From contig NZ_CP146003.1 in assembly GCF_038095975.1 (NCBI RefSeq), forward strand, positions 992,001 to 1,056,000: a stretch of DNA of 64,000 bases. The letters run 5' to 3'. Both the position numbers and the translations under genes were made by a program. The first letter of the stretch is position 1, and each line of letters begins with the position of its first letter. This document shows positions 27,978-40,000 of the stretch, in pieces. Below the pieces are notes generated by a model, which did no database searches, was not told where the DNA came from, and saw only the letters and a list, made by a program, of their open reading frames with translations. Source of the stretch: Mesomycoplasma ovipneumoniae (GTDB taxonomy: Bacteria > Bacillota_I > Bacilli_A > Mycoplasmatales > Metamycoplasmataceae).

Positions 27978-29496
27978 GATTTAAACCTGCCATTAGTCTA
28001 CCTATTTTGTAACGGTCAATTTCATTTGCAAAATATTTTTTAGAAATTTGTCCTTTATTGATAACGCAAATTGTATCAGCTAGGGCCAAAACTTCATCAA
28101 GCTCGTATGAAATGAGTAAAATTGTTTTATTTTCGCTTTTTTCTTCAAGAATTTTTTGATGAACTAAATTTATCGCCCCGATATCAAGTCCACGAGTTGG
28201 CTGAACTATTAAAAGTACTTCGTGATCAGTTAAAATTTCGCGGCCCAGAACAAATTTTTGCTGGTTACCTCCAGATAAAAGTCGAGAATTTTTTTGGCCG
28301 GTTTTATCACCTCTTACATCAAAAAGTTCAACAATTTTATCGTATAATTCTTGAACTTTTTGAGTTTTTATGTATTTTTTTGAAACATATTTTTCATTTC
28401 GCATGTTTCTTATTATTGAATTATCTAAATTTGGCAAATCTAAAACTATTCCGTATTTATGGCGGTCACTAGGAACATAAGAAATCAAACCAAAACGAGA
28501 AGAAACACTTGAATTTTCTAAGTTTATAGGTTCGTTTTTTTGATTATAAACCAAAATTTTACCTGTTGAATTAATTAGACCTGAAATTGCAAGTTCGACC
28601 TCAAGTTGACCGTTGCCTTCAATACCTGCAATTGCAAAAATTTCACCTTTATGAATTTCAAAGTTTAAATTTTCGATTTTTTTATCAAAAGAAGCACTAA
28701 GATTTTCGACTTTTAGTCCAACTTGAGTGAAATCTTTTTTGAGTAAATTTTTTGAGCTGACAACTTTTTTACCAACCATTGCCGCAGTCATCTCGGAAAT
28801 ACTAATGTTTTCGAGATTTTCAAAGTTAGCGACGACTTCGCCATGACGCAAAACGGTCGCGGAATTTGCAACTTGTTTAACTTCAGATAATTTATGTGAT
28901 ATAAAAATTATTGTTTTACCGTTTTTAATAAAAAATCTTAAAATATCTAAAAAGGAATCAATTTCTTGTGGTGATAAAATTGCTGTTGGTTCGTCAAAAA
29001 TTAAGATATCTGAGTCGCGATATAAAATTTTTATAATTTCAATTTTCTGTTTTACAACCACGGAAGCATCGCCAGTTTTTTGGTCTAAATCAAATTCAAT
29101 ATTGTAAATTTGCTGTATTTTTTTTATTTTTTCACGGGCAGATTGTCGATTTAGAACACCGCGATGGGTAAATTCCTGACCTAAAATAATGTTTTCAAAA
29201 TTAGTATAAGCATCAACTAGTTTAAAATGTTGATGAACCATTCCTATTCCTAAGTCGCTTGCACGATTAGGATTGTCAATAAATGATTGCTTTCCGTTTA
29301 CTTTTATTTGTCCCTCATCTGGTGTATAAATTCCAAAAAGAGTGGACATAAGTGTTGATTTTCCGGCACCATTTTCCCCAATTAGTGCGTGGATTGTGTT
29401 TTTTTTAACTTTAAAGCTAATATTTTTATTAGCAAAAAAGTTGCCAAATTTTTTTGAAACGCCAATAAACTCAATTACATTTTCTTCTCTGTCCAT
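27970..29496 (-). CDS. BMP-type nucleoside ABC transporter ATP-binding protein (two NBDs)
   Basis: This 508-residue protein has duplicated nucleotide-binding domains in the RbsA/YufO manner. NBD1 has Walker A GENGAGKST, Walker B ILIFDEPTAIL and a degenerate signature (DASVVVKQKIEI). NBD2 has a degenerate Walker A (GIEGNGQ) but a canonical LLSGGNQQKFVLGREI signature and QPTRGLDIGA. It energises the two permeases encoded downstream. It starts 26 bp after the terminator at 29523-29553, which probably lowers its expression relative to the lipoprotein. Confidence 0.95.
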   Translation of the reverse strand: MDREENVIEFIGVSKKFGNFFANKNISFKVKKNTIHALIGENGAGKSTLMSTLFGIYTPDEGQIKVNGKQSFIDNPNRASDLGIGMVHQHFKLVDAYTNFENIILGQEFTHRGVLNRQSAREKIKKIQQIYNIEFDLDQKTGDASVVVKQKIEIIKILYRDSDILIFDEPTAILSPQEIDSFLDILRFFIKNGKTIIFISHKLSEVKQVANSATVLRHGEVVANFENLENISISEMTAAMVGKKVVSSKNLLKKDFTQVGLKVENLSASFDKKIENLNFEIHKGEIFAIAGIEGNGQLEVELAISGLINSTGKILVYNQKNEPINLENSSVSSRFGLISYVPSDRHKYGIVLDLPNLDNSIIRNMRNEKYVSKKYIKTQKVQELYDKIVELFDVRGDKTGQKNSRLLSGGNQQKFVLGREILTDHEVLLIVQPTRGLDIGAINLVHQKILEEKSENKTILLISYELDEVLALADTICVINKGQISKKYFANEIDRYKIGRLMAGLNHD

Positions 29497-29522
29497 TTAA
29501 TTAAATTTTAGCAAAAAAAATT

Positions 29523-29553
29523 AAAAAATCCAGACAAAATAGCCTGGATTTTT
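29523..29553 (-). terminator. Terminator or attenuator after the BMP lipoprotein gene
   Basis: AAAAATCCAG and CTGGATTTTT form a stem with a ~10-nt loop and T residues on the minus-strand exit. Being inside an apparent operon, it likely causes high lipoprotein to ATPase/permease ratios. Confidence 0.75.
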
Positions 29554-29578
29554 TTCTTGATTTGAAAAAGCGCTGAAA

Positions 29579-30925
29579 TTATTTATTAATTTCAGAAACT
29601 AGCTTATCAATTCGAGCTTGTTGATCTTTGTCCATTTCTGGAATATCTAATGTTTTACGAACATCAGTTGAGTTTGCTGTTTTTTCATCAAAATGTTTTT
29701 TTGCATCTTCGATTGCTTTATTGGATAAAGTTTTATCTGAATCTGGTAGGGTTGGATTGGCAATGTCGACAAATTTATCCTTATATCCAAGTTTTACAAA
29801 TGCATTTTTTTGAGATTGAACAAATCCGCCTAAATATTTTGAATTTGTTTTTTTAGTGTATAGATCGGCAAGAACTGAAAAAAGTGAATATCCTAAATTT
29901 TTCAAAATTGATGTGAAAAATCTTCTTGTTGCATTTGTATAAACAAGTGACTGATCAGTATCAACCCCTATTAAAAAACGATCATGATCTCCTGCGGCAA
30001 TATCTGCAAAAACACCTGTTAGTGGACCGGCCACTGCTAGCAACGTTGAAGGAGAACCACTTGCCGCTAAACCTTCAAGTGTTTGTTTACTTGTTGCATT
30101 GACAGCAAAATTTGTATCTAATTTGATTGTATTAGCGGTAATTTTAGTTTTTTTGGTAGGGTTTGCGGCATTATATGCTTTAATTCCGGCCAAATATCCA
30201 GCAATAAAGTCAGTAACAGCAGCAAAAGCACCACCACCTACGGTTATTGCAGAACGTTTGGCTGCATCATTTGGATATTTAGCGGCTAAAAATGCTGCAT
30301 TTGCATAACCTGCAAGATATCCTGCTTCTTCAGATTTATAATTTAAACGGATGTATTGACCTTGCGGAATTACATCATCCAAACCAGGTAAGTCAATTCC
30401 AATAACAATTATTTTTTTACTAGTAAATGATTGTTTATTTTCTGGAATAGCAAGTCAAGATTGTAGAGCTTCATTATGTTGAAATCCAGAAAGAACTCAA
30501 ATGTTTTTATTTGTGTTAATTAAGGAATTATATTTTTGTGATAAACTATCAGTACTACTATCAATCGAAGTGATTTCTCCGCCTGTTATTGCGGCAATTT
30601 GTTGAATCGCTTCTCAACTTGACTGATTAAAAGACTTGTCAGTAACAGTTCCATCAGCTGTTACAATTGCGATATTCATTGCAAAATGTTTGGAAGGATC
30701 TGCTTTTGCTGCGCTTATTTCATCTTTGCGGGATGAAACTAAATTAGAAATCTTGGAAACATCGGTAATTGTTTGTGTTTGGCCTGAACCTGGGTTGCTT
30801 GGTGATTCAGGAGTTTGTTTTGCACCATCATTTGAGTTACCATTACCGCAACTAGCAATAACTCCAATTACAGAAATTGGCATAACTAAACCTAGTTTTA
30901 AAAACTTGTTTCACTTAGTTTTCAT
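29579..30925 (-). CDS. BMP-family substrate-binding lipoprotein
   Basis: This 448-residue surface lipoprotein of the BMP/PnrA type is likely the nucleoside-binding part of the adjacent ABC importer. It has a basic N-terminus (MKTKWNKFLKLG) and a lipobox ending ASCGNGNS with the lipidated Cys at about residue 27. A short Ser/Pro/Gln linker follows, then the binding domain with NIAIVTADGTVTDKSFNQSS and YLAGYANAAFLAAKY. The start at 30925 has an AGAGGAG site and a TATAAT promoter at 30968-30973. Mycoplasma homologues (for example P48) are immunogenic. Confidence 0.93.
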
Positions 30926-30967
30926 ATTCTCCTCTAAAATTTTAATAATGTTTTTTGTTATTTTTTT

Positions 30968-30973
30968 ATTATA
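30968..30973 (-). promoter_or_regulatory. -10 box of the BMP transporter operon
   Basis: The minus strand reads TATGATATAATAAAAAAATA with a perfect TATAAT, ~43 bases before the lipoprotein start codon and just after the ppa terminator. Confidence 0.7.
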
Positions 30974-30980
30974 TCATAAA

Positions 30981-31019
30981 AAAACACATTTTTTTGCATA
31001 CTAACAAAAAAATGTGTTT
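30981..31019 (-). terminator. Terminator of ppa
   Basis: AAACACATTTTTTTG and CAAAAAAATGTGTTT form a long perfect stem directly after the ppa stop, with a T-run on the minus-strand exit. Confidence 0.85.
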
Positions 31020-31022
31020 GGG

Positions 31023-31580
31023 TTATTTTTGATATTTTTCCGGGAATTTTTCTTGCATTGCTTTAAGAAAATCTTCTTTTGAATAATGGTGAAAATCTTC
31101 ATAAAGTTTAGTGCAAGTTTCAAATTCTTTAATCGCCTCATCAAGAGAAATAAATTTTGAGACTTTTGTAATTCCGGGTCGTTTTCAATTTTTATAATTG
31201 CTAAAAAAATAATGAATTGAATCTAATCACTCCTGAGGTAGACCGTCCATTGAATTAATATGATCTAAACGATAGTCATCATGATGAACTGCAATTAATT
31301 TTGTGTCAATCTCGCCGTCATCTATCATTTCAAGGGCGCCTAAAATTCTAGCGTTTAGTTGTGATCCGGGTAAAAATTTTTGACTAGAATAAACTAAAAC
31401 ATCTAATGGATCGCCGTCTCAATCTAGTGTCTCAGGAATGCTCCCATAGTTAGCCGGATAAACAAAATCACCACGAAGAATTCTATCAACAACTAATTTT
31501 TTAGTTTTAGGGTCAATTTCATATTTGATGTTTGACCCTTTTTCAATTTCAATATCAACTAAAATTACTTTTTTTTGCAT
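31023..31580 (-). CDS. ppa: Inorganic pyrophosphatase (family I)
   Basis: It hydrolyses pyrophosphate from biosynthetic reactions. The 185-residue protein shows the family I active-site signature in [15 protein letters not shown], plus [14 protein letters not shown] and a C-terminal [19 protein letters not shown]. Three TGA-Trp codons hide it from standard ORF finding. The start at 31580 gives [16 protein letters not shown], with AAGGATTTT upstream. It is followed by a long terminator hairpin. Confidence 0.96.
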
Positions 31581-31625
31581 AAAATCCTTAAAAAATATTT
31601 GAAAATAGAGACTAAATTATATATT

Positions 31626-32423
31626 TTAACGTCTATTCAAAAGTTTTAATATGTGTAATACTAAACGAAGGAAAGAAATATATAAACTAAGTGCATTTCA
31701 GATTGCTAATCTTAAGAAAACGCGTTTAATTTCTGTATGACTATTGTAATTGCCTAAAATTATTGATGATTGATTTCTGATACTTCAAAACTCATATCCG
31801 ATCATTCCTAATGTAACTGTAATACCAACAAATGAGTATAAGGTGTCTACAAATGAAGAAAAAACAAAATAGGAAACAATTAAAAGAATTAATTCAATAA
31901 AAAGACCAATGAAAATTAAAGGTAATAATCTACCAAAATTGATAACTTGGAAATAACCTAAAATTCCAATTAAGGCCATTAAACCACCAGCACCACCAAC
32001 TGCTATCATTATATAGCTACCTTGCCCTAAGGCTATTTGAACAGCGAAAATTAACGGAAGAAGGATAGAATTAGCCATTACAAAAACAAAAAAGAGTAAA
32101 ACAAGAACGATTGTTGGCGGGTTATCGGCTAATGCTCATTTATTTATATAATATGACACCCCAAAATTTACTCCTAAAAGTAAAACAAAAAATAGTAAAA
32201 TCCCTGTAGTTCTTGATGTAATAGTTCTAACTAATCTTAAATAAATTGCAAATAATGAGTCTATTGATAAAATTGCAAACGTAATTAAGCCAACAAGTAA
32301 AATTGCAACCCCTAATCACATAATAGAAAAAGACAACAATTTATTTGTTAGTTTTTTTGTAGCTTCGTCTGCACGGCTATAAGCACGTCAATCTTTGCGG
32401 TCAAAAATAATTCTATTGTGCAT
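31626..32423 (-). CDS. Bax inhibitor-1/YccA-like multi-pass membrane protein
   Basis: This 265-residue protein has seven hydrophobic segments, e.g. IMWLGVAILLVGLITFAIL and NSILLPLIFAVQIALGQ. The layout, the late GGAGGLMALIGILGYF segment and FVGITVTLGMIGYEFW resemble the BI-1/YccA (UPF0005) family of membrane channel-like proteins. Assignment rests on pattern, not alignment. It begins inside the 3' end of whiA (11-bp overlap) with an AAAGGAGTG ribosome site, so the two are co-transcribed. Confidence 0.75.
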
Positions 32424-33267
32424 TTTTCACTCCTTTTTCTAAAATTTTATTAGACTTCACAAGCCAATAGTTTAGGCCTGCTTTTGTTCTAATAATATTA
32501 TACTCTTTTTTTAGAATTTCACAAATTTCTTGTAAACTTAATTCAGGATTTTTTTTCCTCATTTCAAAGAAAATTAATTCTTGGTCGCTAAATTGCGATG
32601 TTAGATTGTATTTTTTAATTAAATTTCATTTTTTAATAAAGTTTGTTGATGATTCACTTATCTTTTTGGCATTTTTTATGTCAAAGTTTGTGATTCTGTT
32701 AGCATTAAGATAATGATCACGTTCAATTCTCAAAATTTCTAATTTTGAAGCTTGTTCAAGTGCACCGATAGCCATTAAAAAATAAATTATTTCGTTAACT
32801 TTTTTTAAGTAAATTTTTAAGCGGTTCTGATAAAAAATTTGCTTAAAAGTGAATTCTAATTGATTCTGGCGCAAAATATTTAGAACTTTTTCACATTTTG
32901 TTTTATCTAAAAATGAAATTTCAAGGTGGTAAGATTTTGACCCTAAGGGTGAAATCGAACCTCCTCCTATGAAAAGTCCGGCAAAAAAATATTGAATATT
33001 CTCAGGTGTTTTGTCAATTTTAATTAATTTTTTCTCAATACAGATCCAATTTTTGTTTTTTTTAGTTTCTGAAAAAAACAATTGAAATTTTCGAAAAATT
33101 TCAATTAATCGAGAATTAATTTCATTTTTGTTAATTCTTAGTATAAAAAAGTTTGAATCATCATCTAGCGATGATGAAAAAATTAAACCTTTAACTAAGG
33201 AATTAAATTTTGGTCGAGTTAGTCGATTTGCTAAAATTTCAAGTTTTGCTTGTTGACTGAAAGTCAT
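32413..33267 (-). CDS. whiA: Probable cell-division/sporulation-type regulator WhiA
   Basis: This 284-residue protein combines a LAGLIDADG-homing-endonuclease-like N-terminal fold (FFAGLFIGGGSISPLGSKSY then HLEISF) with a C-terminal helix-turn-helix (LSLQEICEILKKEYNIIRTK then AGLNYWL). This is the WhiA architecture (DNA-binding, linked to division in Gram-positives). The tail carries TGA-Trp codons. It lies between the 5S rRNA gene and the BI-1-like gene on the same strand. The usual partners RapZ and YvcK are not seen here. Confidence 0.9.
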
Positions 33268-33332
33268 AATTTAACTCTTTTTTGGCTATTTTTAGCCGTT
33301 TTTTGGCTTATTTTAACTATTTTTTGTTATTT

Positions 33333-33366
33333 TTACTGTTTTTTTAAGAAAATAAAAAAACAGTAA
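33333..33366 (-). terminator. Hairpin at the 3' end of 5S rRNA
   Basis: TTACTGTTTTTTT and AAAAAAACAGTAA are perfectly complementary across an 8-nt spacer. The right arm is the 3' strand of the 5S terminal helix, so this structure competes with mature 5S pairing and likely acts as the terminator. Confidence 0.6.
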
Positions 33367-33461
33367 CTCCCTATTTTCCTATTTCTAGTATCGTCGGCGT
33401 AAAAAGGCTTAACTACTGAGTTCGGAATGGGTTCAGGTGATCCCTTTTGCTATTGTTACTG
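33361..33461 (-). rRNA. rrf: 5S ribosomal RNA
   Basis: The minus strand contains the conserved 5S core GGGATCACCTGAACCCATTC (first part of loop B/helix III) followed by CGAACTCAGTAGTTAAG. The terminal helix is CAGTAAC/GTTACTG. It is ~101-106 nt; ends are approximate. No 16S or 23S gene is adjacent, as known for the M. hyopneumoniae group. The -10 TATAAT is at 33473-33478, with an A16 tract further upstream (33506-33521 as T on the plus strand). Confidence 0.95.
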
Positions 33462-33472
33462 TTATGTTTATA

Positions 33473-33478
33473 ATTATA
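33473..33478 (-). promoter_or_regulatory. -10 box of 5S rRNA
   Basis: The minus strand reads GTGATATAATTATAAAC, giving a transcription start about 2-5 bases before the 5S terminal helix. An A-rich tract at about -45 could act as an UP-like element. Confidence 0.7.
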
Positions 33479-33534
33479 TCACAAAAAAAATTTTTGTGCA
33501 AAATATTTTTTTTTTTTTTTTACAGGTAGGAAAA

Positions 33535-36500
33535 CTATCTAGTTAGTTCATTAATAAATGCATTTGTAAGTTCTTGAGAGATTGATTCTTGGTTTGCAGA
33601 ATCTATAGAATCATAAATTGCAAGACCACGAACAGTTACTGTAGAATCGGATTTGTCTTCTGGGTTTGGACCTAAATAACTTCAATCAAGGTGGCTATTA
33701 AATAATTGAGGGTTTGTATCTTCTAAATTTAAATTAGAAACAATTTTTTGAGACAATGGATTACGAGATGAACTTAAAGTAAATGTGTAATTAGTATCTT
33801 TTTTAGAGATAGTTAAAAATAATAAATCATCTTCTTTAAGTAAATCAAAATTAGCACTTTGGTTAGTTAAATTGATATTTTTTTGAGAAAAAACATCAAA
33901 ATCTAATGATGCTATATTACTTTTTTCAAGTTTAGAAAGGTTGTCTTTAATTTCAAAAAGTCCAACCGCGTTACCTTGAACTCCAGAAATTAGGCCAACT
34001 ACTGGGATGGCCAGTGCGCCTGATGCGGCTTGAGAACCATTTTGGTCTAGACCAATTACTAAAGTCTCTTTTTTATTAAAATCAAGTTTTGAAATAAATA
34101 AACCTCTACCATCCTTAGATGAAAGTAAATGAGTCTTTTTGTTTTTAGTAATGTTTTTTAGGCTAAAAGCTAACATTACCACACCATTTTTAAGTGCAGG
34201 TTGGGTACCATTTCCTAAAATTACAGGTTTTTTTAGTATTATTCCATCTTCTGGGGTAGCGGTATTTTGAACAGGAGTTGGAGTGGTAGTTTGACTCGTT
34301 TGAGCTGCATCCGCAACCGGCATTGAGGTTGATATTGACATTTCTTCCTCTTGCGCCTCTTCAGCCTGTTCAGTTTCTTCGGTTATTTTACTATTTAGTT
34401 CAATTTCAACATCTGTTCGATTTAATGATGAAATTTTTGAAACAGTTCCATTTTCAGTTATTTGATTTTTTCTAAAATCAAAAAGAAGTAGCGGATTATA
34501 TTTAACTAAATAATCATAAGACTGATTGTCTTCAAGATTTTGAATTGAAAAAATTAATTTTGCTGGTTTTGTTGTAGTTTCTCCAGTTGTTTTTGGACTA
34601 AAACTCATAACTACATCAATTTGACTGTTAGAATTTTTAACAACATCATAAGAAACATCAGAATTTTCTAATTCTGGATAGTTAGATTTTTGTAAAAATG
34701 ACCAAAGCTTAATACCTAAACCATCTGTAGTTTCAGTTTTTTCAGGTGTTTTAGCTTTTTCATCTGTTTGAGTTTGAGTTGATGTTTCTTGAGGTAAATC
34801 CTGAAAAGCGGCTGCTGCTACAGGGGTTGCAGCAGGAGTTGGGGTTGGAGTTGCTGCAGAAGCAGCAGCACTTGTTGATCCACCGGTTGTTGTTTGGGAA
34901 TTAGTTTCTGTTGATCCGTCAGTTGGAGTTTGAGGTGCGGATGAAGCTTGATCTGAAGTTGAAGGTTGAGCTGAATTTGTGTTTGGAGGTGTGGTTCCAG
35001 TTTGATCTTGTGTTGTTTTTTCTTCTTTTTTATCTTTTTCTTCAGATTTTTTCTCACCTTTAGAAAACATTGCTGAATATTTTTGTTTGTATTCTTCTAA
35101 TTTAGCAACATCTTCTGGTTGGTATCCGTGATCTAAGAAATAAAGTTTTCTAGCTACTTGATCAAATGTTTTTTGTTGTTTAGCATCTTCAACAACTTCT
35201 GTAACTAGAGATTTAACATATTCTAAAGTTAATTTTGGACCATTAGGATTTTCTTTGAATTCAAAAGTTTTAGCTAGAGGATTAAGGTTTTGAATTTTTG
35301 GATCTTCAAAATCAATTTTGTCTAGATTTGAAAAGTCAATTTGTGAATTTTGTTTTAAAGCAGAATTTAGAAGTTTTCGCTGATTTTCATCATAATCAAG
35401 TTGAACTTCAAAACTAGATTTTGAAGAACCAAGATCAACTAAAACAAATTTAGAATCATTTCCTTTTCCTAAACTTGCAAGCGAAGATTCAAGAACTTTC
35501 GGATAATTTGACTTAACAAATTCACTTTCAAGGTAAGGTGCTTGAATATTTAGCTGTTTTTTTAGACTAAAATCAACTTCAAAAGAAACTTTATTTTCTT
35601 TTAAAAGTTTATCTTTTTGAGCTTGGGATAAATTTTCTGCTAATTTAATGTTGCTAATTTCAACAAAATAACCATCAAGACCAGGAATTTGGATTTTGTC
35701 AGACTTTAAATTGAAAAAAGCATTGAAATCCTGGCGGTTTATTTCAACTTTGTCATCATTAGCTTGTGAATTTTGCCCTGAATTCTGGAAAAGTTGGGTT
35801 GAAACTTGATTATGTCGTCCAATTTCTTGAGAGTTTTGCGTAATTTTGCTCAAGACTTTGGCGAGATTAACGGGTTTATTATCGGTGTTGTAAATGGTTT
35901 GGGCCAAACTTAGATCATCTTTGACAAGCGCAAGCTGAACTAAAGGTTTTAATTGAACTAAATCACTAAATTGTGAAAGAATTTGTTGGTCAACATTTTT
36001 GACATCAACACTTAATTTTTTAATTCCTAAAATTGGGAAGTCAAATTCTTTGACAATTTTTCCGGTCGGGTCAATTAACTCAAAAGAAATTGAAAGAGTT
36101 CCGGCTTTATCGTCATGATTTTTGAAAACCAAGTTTTTAACATTCATTAAACTATCAACTCTTTTGGTGTCTGAATCACCAATCATAACCATTTTTTCTT
36201 GTTTAGCTTTTTGGTTTTCAACTGTTTTTGGCGACAAAACATAACCTTTTTCCAAAATTGTTGGCAAACCTAAAGCGTTAACCAAATTATAAGTTAATCC
36301 ATTTTGGAATAAAGCATCAGAAAATGCTTGAGATTTTGAGCGTGATATTTTATAGGAAGCTTGAAAATCATTGTCGAGTTTAAAAGCAACTTCTGAAGCT
36401 GTCAAATTAGAACTTTTTGCTGCGGAAAGTTCTAATTTTGATTTTTCAAGATCAATTTGGAATCCAACTAAATCACCATCGGCCTTATCGCTTTGGGCAA

Positions 36501-36972
36501 AACCTTTAAGGTCAACTTGTTTTGAATAAGTAAGCTTTAGTGGATCTGAATGAGCATAAACTACAACATTTTTTACTTCAGTGCCAGAGGGATTTGCTTT
36601 TTCAATATCTAAAACTACCCGAAAATTGTGTTTAGTAATTGGACTAAAGTCATATGCTTTTAAAAAATTAAAAGCATATGAAGGGTTTTTAGCCAGTGAA
36701 AGGGCTGTTTTTGCTGATAAATTTTTGTACTCATCGTGCAATTTTAGATTATTAAGGGCATTAATAAAATCTTCCTCGCTAAAAGTTGTCTGAGTTTTTA
36801 GACTAACAACCTCATTTTTATCAACATTACCAAAAATTTGTGAACTATATGAACGCTCAAAAATTGTTAGACCAATTGGAACTGCAACAATCGTTGTAAG
36901 AATTGCTGTGATCGAAAAACCTGTTGAAATTATTGTTTTTGCATTTTTTATTTTGTTTATTTTATTAAGCAT
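33535..36972 (-). CDS. P102-like surface protein (second gene of an adhesin-type pair)
   Basis: This is a 1145-residue exported protein. The N-terminus is basic with a signal-anchor helix (IISTGFSITAILTTIVAVPI). A long ectodomain follows. Around residues 640-760 is a Lys/Glu-rich then Ser/Thr/Gln/Pro/Ala-rich tract (e.g. TPTPTPAATPVAAAAF), a likely flexible, variable or cleavage region. A second Glu/Ser/Thr segment lies near residue 880. The C-terminal domain includes LLSSKDGRGLFISKLDF, typical of P97/P102 C-termini. The last ~50 residues follow a TGA-Trp codon (33682) and end NAFINELTR. It begins 42 bp after the P97-like gene. Confidence 0.8.
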
Positions 36973-37014
36973 GTCTTTCTACTTTCTAAAAATTATGTGG
37001 TTGTAATTGATTAT

Positions 37015-40000
37015 TTAGCTTGATGATGATGATTGGGTTTGGGTTGTTGTTGTTTCTGAACCACTTGAACTTGTTTCTGAAGTTGTTGAACTTGTTGCTC
37101 CTGAAGTTTGTGAATTTGCTTCTGGAGCTGGCGAGGTTGTTTCTGAAGTAGCTGGTTTAACAGGCTCTGGTAGTTTTTGAATTCTAATTTGAAAATTAAG
37201 TTGAGATTTTTCACTACTTTGGGTTGAATTTTCGGTAGATTCAGTTTCACTTTGAGCTTTTTTGGTAACTTCAAGGAGAACTATTTTTGTTGTTTCAGGA
37301 TGAAAAACATCTTTTGTTTCAGATTTAACACTAAGGACTAAATTTGGATCGTGTTTTTTAATAATTTCTTGAATTTCTTTAAATTCTTTTGTATCTTCAA
37401 AAGCTTTTTTTGAAGCTTGATCACCACCAGTTTGGGTAGCTATTTTATCAAATTCAGTTTTTCCATATTGAATCAATGAATAAGAAGGTGGGATACTTAA
37501 AACTGCTTTATTTAGTGTCTTTTTTTCTTCAGATTGTTTTTGATCTGTTTTAGAAACTAATATTTTTAAAGATGTTTTAGGGCTTTGATATTCTTCAACC
37601 TTAGTTTCTTTATTGAAAATTTTGTAATAATAAGTAAGATTGTACCCTTCAGATCCGCTTGGAATGTCGGTTCCTGTTGAATAATTTGCTGCACCAGTTT
37701 GTTTTTCAAAAACAATTTGATAATCTAAATCTGAACTAACTTTTGCTCAAGCTCTAAAATTATTAAGTTCTTTAGCCTTAACATAAAATGCAAGTAATAA
37801 ATCTTTTAAATTAGTCAGTTTTTCAGTTTTTGTTGAGTAAAAATCTTTTACTAATTCTTCAACAGGTTTAACAGATTGTTCAGTTTGACCAGCGTCGGTT
37901 GAAACTGGTGCTAAAACTCCACTTCCTGAGCTTGAAGTGTTATTAGTTTGATTAATTTTTTTAGTATTTTCACGAATATCTTTGTAGATATCTTCGGTTT
38001 GACCTGTTGCACTTCCTGAAGAATCTTGTTGGATTTTTGCTGGACTTATTTTGTTAAGTTCTTCAAAAATTTTGTCATCATCACGGTTATTTTTGAATTT
38101 GTCAGCAATAGTTTTTGGTAAAAATAAGTTAGAAATTCAACCTCTTTTATCAAAAGTTTTAACATGACCGTTAAAATCTAGACCCATAATGTTAGACTCA
38201 GGTTTAAATTCTATACCTTCTGCGGTTCTAAAAATGTTACCTTCTTTGATGTCATTTACATTTATTTTTTCATTAGGATCGATTAAGTTTGCTGATTTTG
38301 CAATTTCAAAAAGATATTCCAAAATTTCAGTTGGCTCCATGCTTAATAAATAAGCATAAAAAGCAGCAACATCATGCTCGTTTGTGAAAAATTTCTTAGA
38401 TTTTAATGATTTAATTCCAAATTGTGCGCTTGTTTGATCATCAGATTGAAAATCAGAAAAATCATGTAATTTAGGGAATTTTTGATTTCCTGTTCATGAT
38501 TTTAGCATTGATTCATGAGGATTAAAGTCATATCCATACTGAAACTGATTTGATAAAATTTGCTTTAATTCTTCAGATTTTTGATTATCATTTTCAATTA
38601 ATTTTTCTAACTCAGCTTTGGAAATAAATGAAGTTGCGGTTACAATTTTTTCTTCATGAATTTTAGGCTGAGTTGATGAAGTTTGACTTGATTGAGTTTG
38701 AGTAGAATTATCTGGTAATGAATTAATAAAGTAAAAATCTTGACGATTTTTGTCAAGTTGATGAGTTGTTCCAGTTGTTCCATCATTTTGTTTGAAATAT
38801 TTTATTTCAAAAGTGTCTTTTTTTGATCTTAATAGTTTAGGATTTTTATCACCAAAAAAACTTGAATAAAGGTTAATATTTACCGGAATTTCAAGAGTAC
38901 TTGAGGTTGCTTTTGCTTTATTAATATCAAGCTGAAAATCAACTCCTGATACTTTTTTTTGTGCAAAATATGGAGAAAATTCACCAAAATCAAGAGAAAT
39001 CGGATTTATTAAAAGACTGTCTTCAATCGCTTTTACAACAGATTTAGATTGATCTTGATTTGATTTATAAAGATCTTTATTTATTTTTTCTAAAAATTCT
39101 ATCGAAGTAGTTGAATTAACGGTAAGTTTGTCAATAAATTGTTCAAAACTTTCAGTTTTTGTTTCAGGAGCGGGGGTTGGTTCTGAAGAATCAACTTGGG
39201 GTTGGGTTCCTTCAGTTCCTTGCCCTTCTTGTTGTCCTTCTTCTTGAAATAATTGGACTGAACTTACTTGCCGAAGTTGTGGTAATGACTCAGGAGTTGA
39301 TGAGGAAAGTAAATTAGCCGCAACATTTGTAGAAGTTTGCGCAATTGTCCCTGGAGCAACTTTAAAATCAAGAAAATTTAATTTTTTGAGTGAAATTTTA
39401 GATAAAATATCATCTAAATCAGCAAAATAAGTTGCTTTTTTTGCTTGTTTTTCGCCAGATTCGTCAGCTTTTCCTTCATTATTTGCATCTTGACTTGATT
39501 CAGAACCTGAACTAACTTGGGGAACTAAGTCAATTTTTTCAAGTAACTGAGCGTCCTCAATGTTGAAATTTTTAAGCTCAAATTTTGCATCATCAGTCAA
39601 TTCAGCTTTAACTAAAAAACTTGGAACTGAGTTTGAATCAACTGAAATAAAATTATTTGTTCCAGGATGTTTTTCTAAACTAAAATTGTAAATTGTTCCT
39701 TGTTTAAAAGGGAAAGAATTATTTTGATCAAAATTTAACTCGTTAATTATTTTTTGAAAATCCGGGAAATATTGAGATATTTTTTCAACTGCCTCAAGTT
39801 GAGTTCCGGCTTTATTAATGTCAGCGGCAAAATCCTCAACACGGGTTAAGGATGCGATTTTTTGATCAATTAAATTAGGACTTGAAAAATTAGAGCTAAA
39901 ACCTGTTCTTCTTAAATTTTGGATGTTTTCTTTGAAACTTTTAGTAATTTTTTCTAAATTTGAATTAAAGTCGGCAAGAGCAAATTGTGAACGTTGTGCA

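Noticed and set aside
32945..32975. T-loop-like ATCGAACCTCC as a tRNA
   Set aside because: It lies within whiA coding sequence and no cloverleaf can be built around it.
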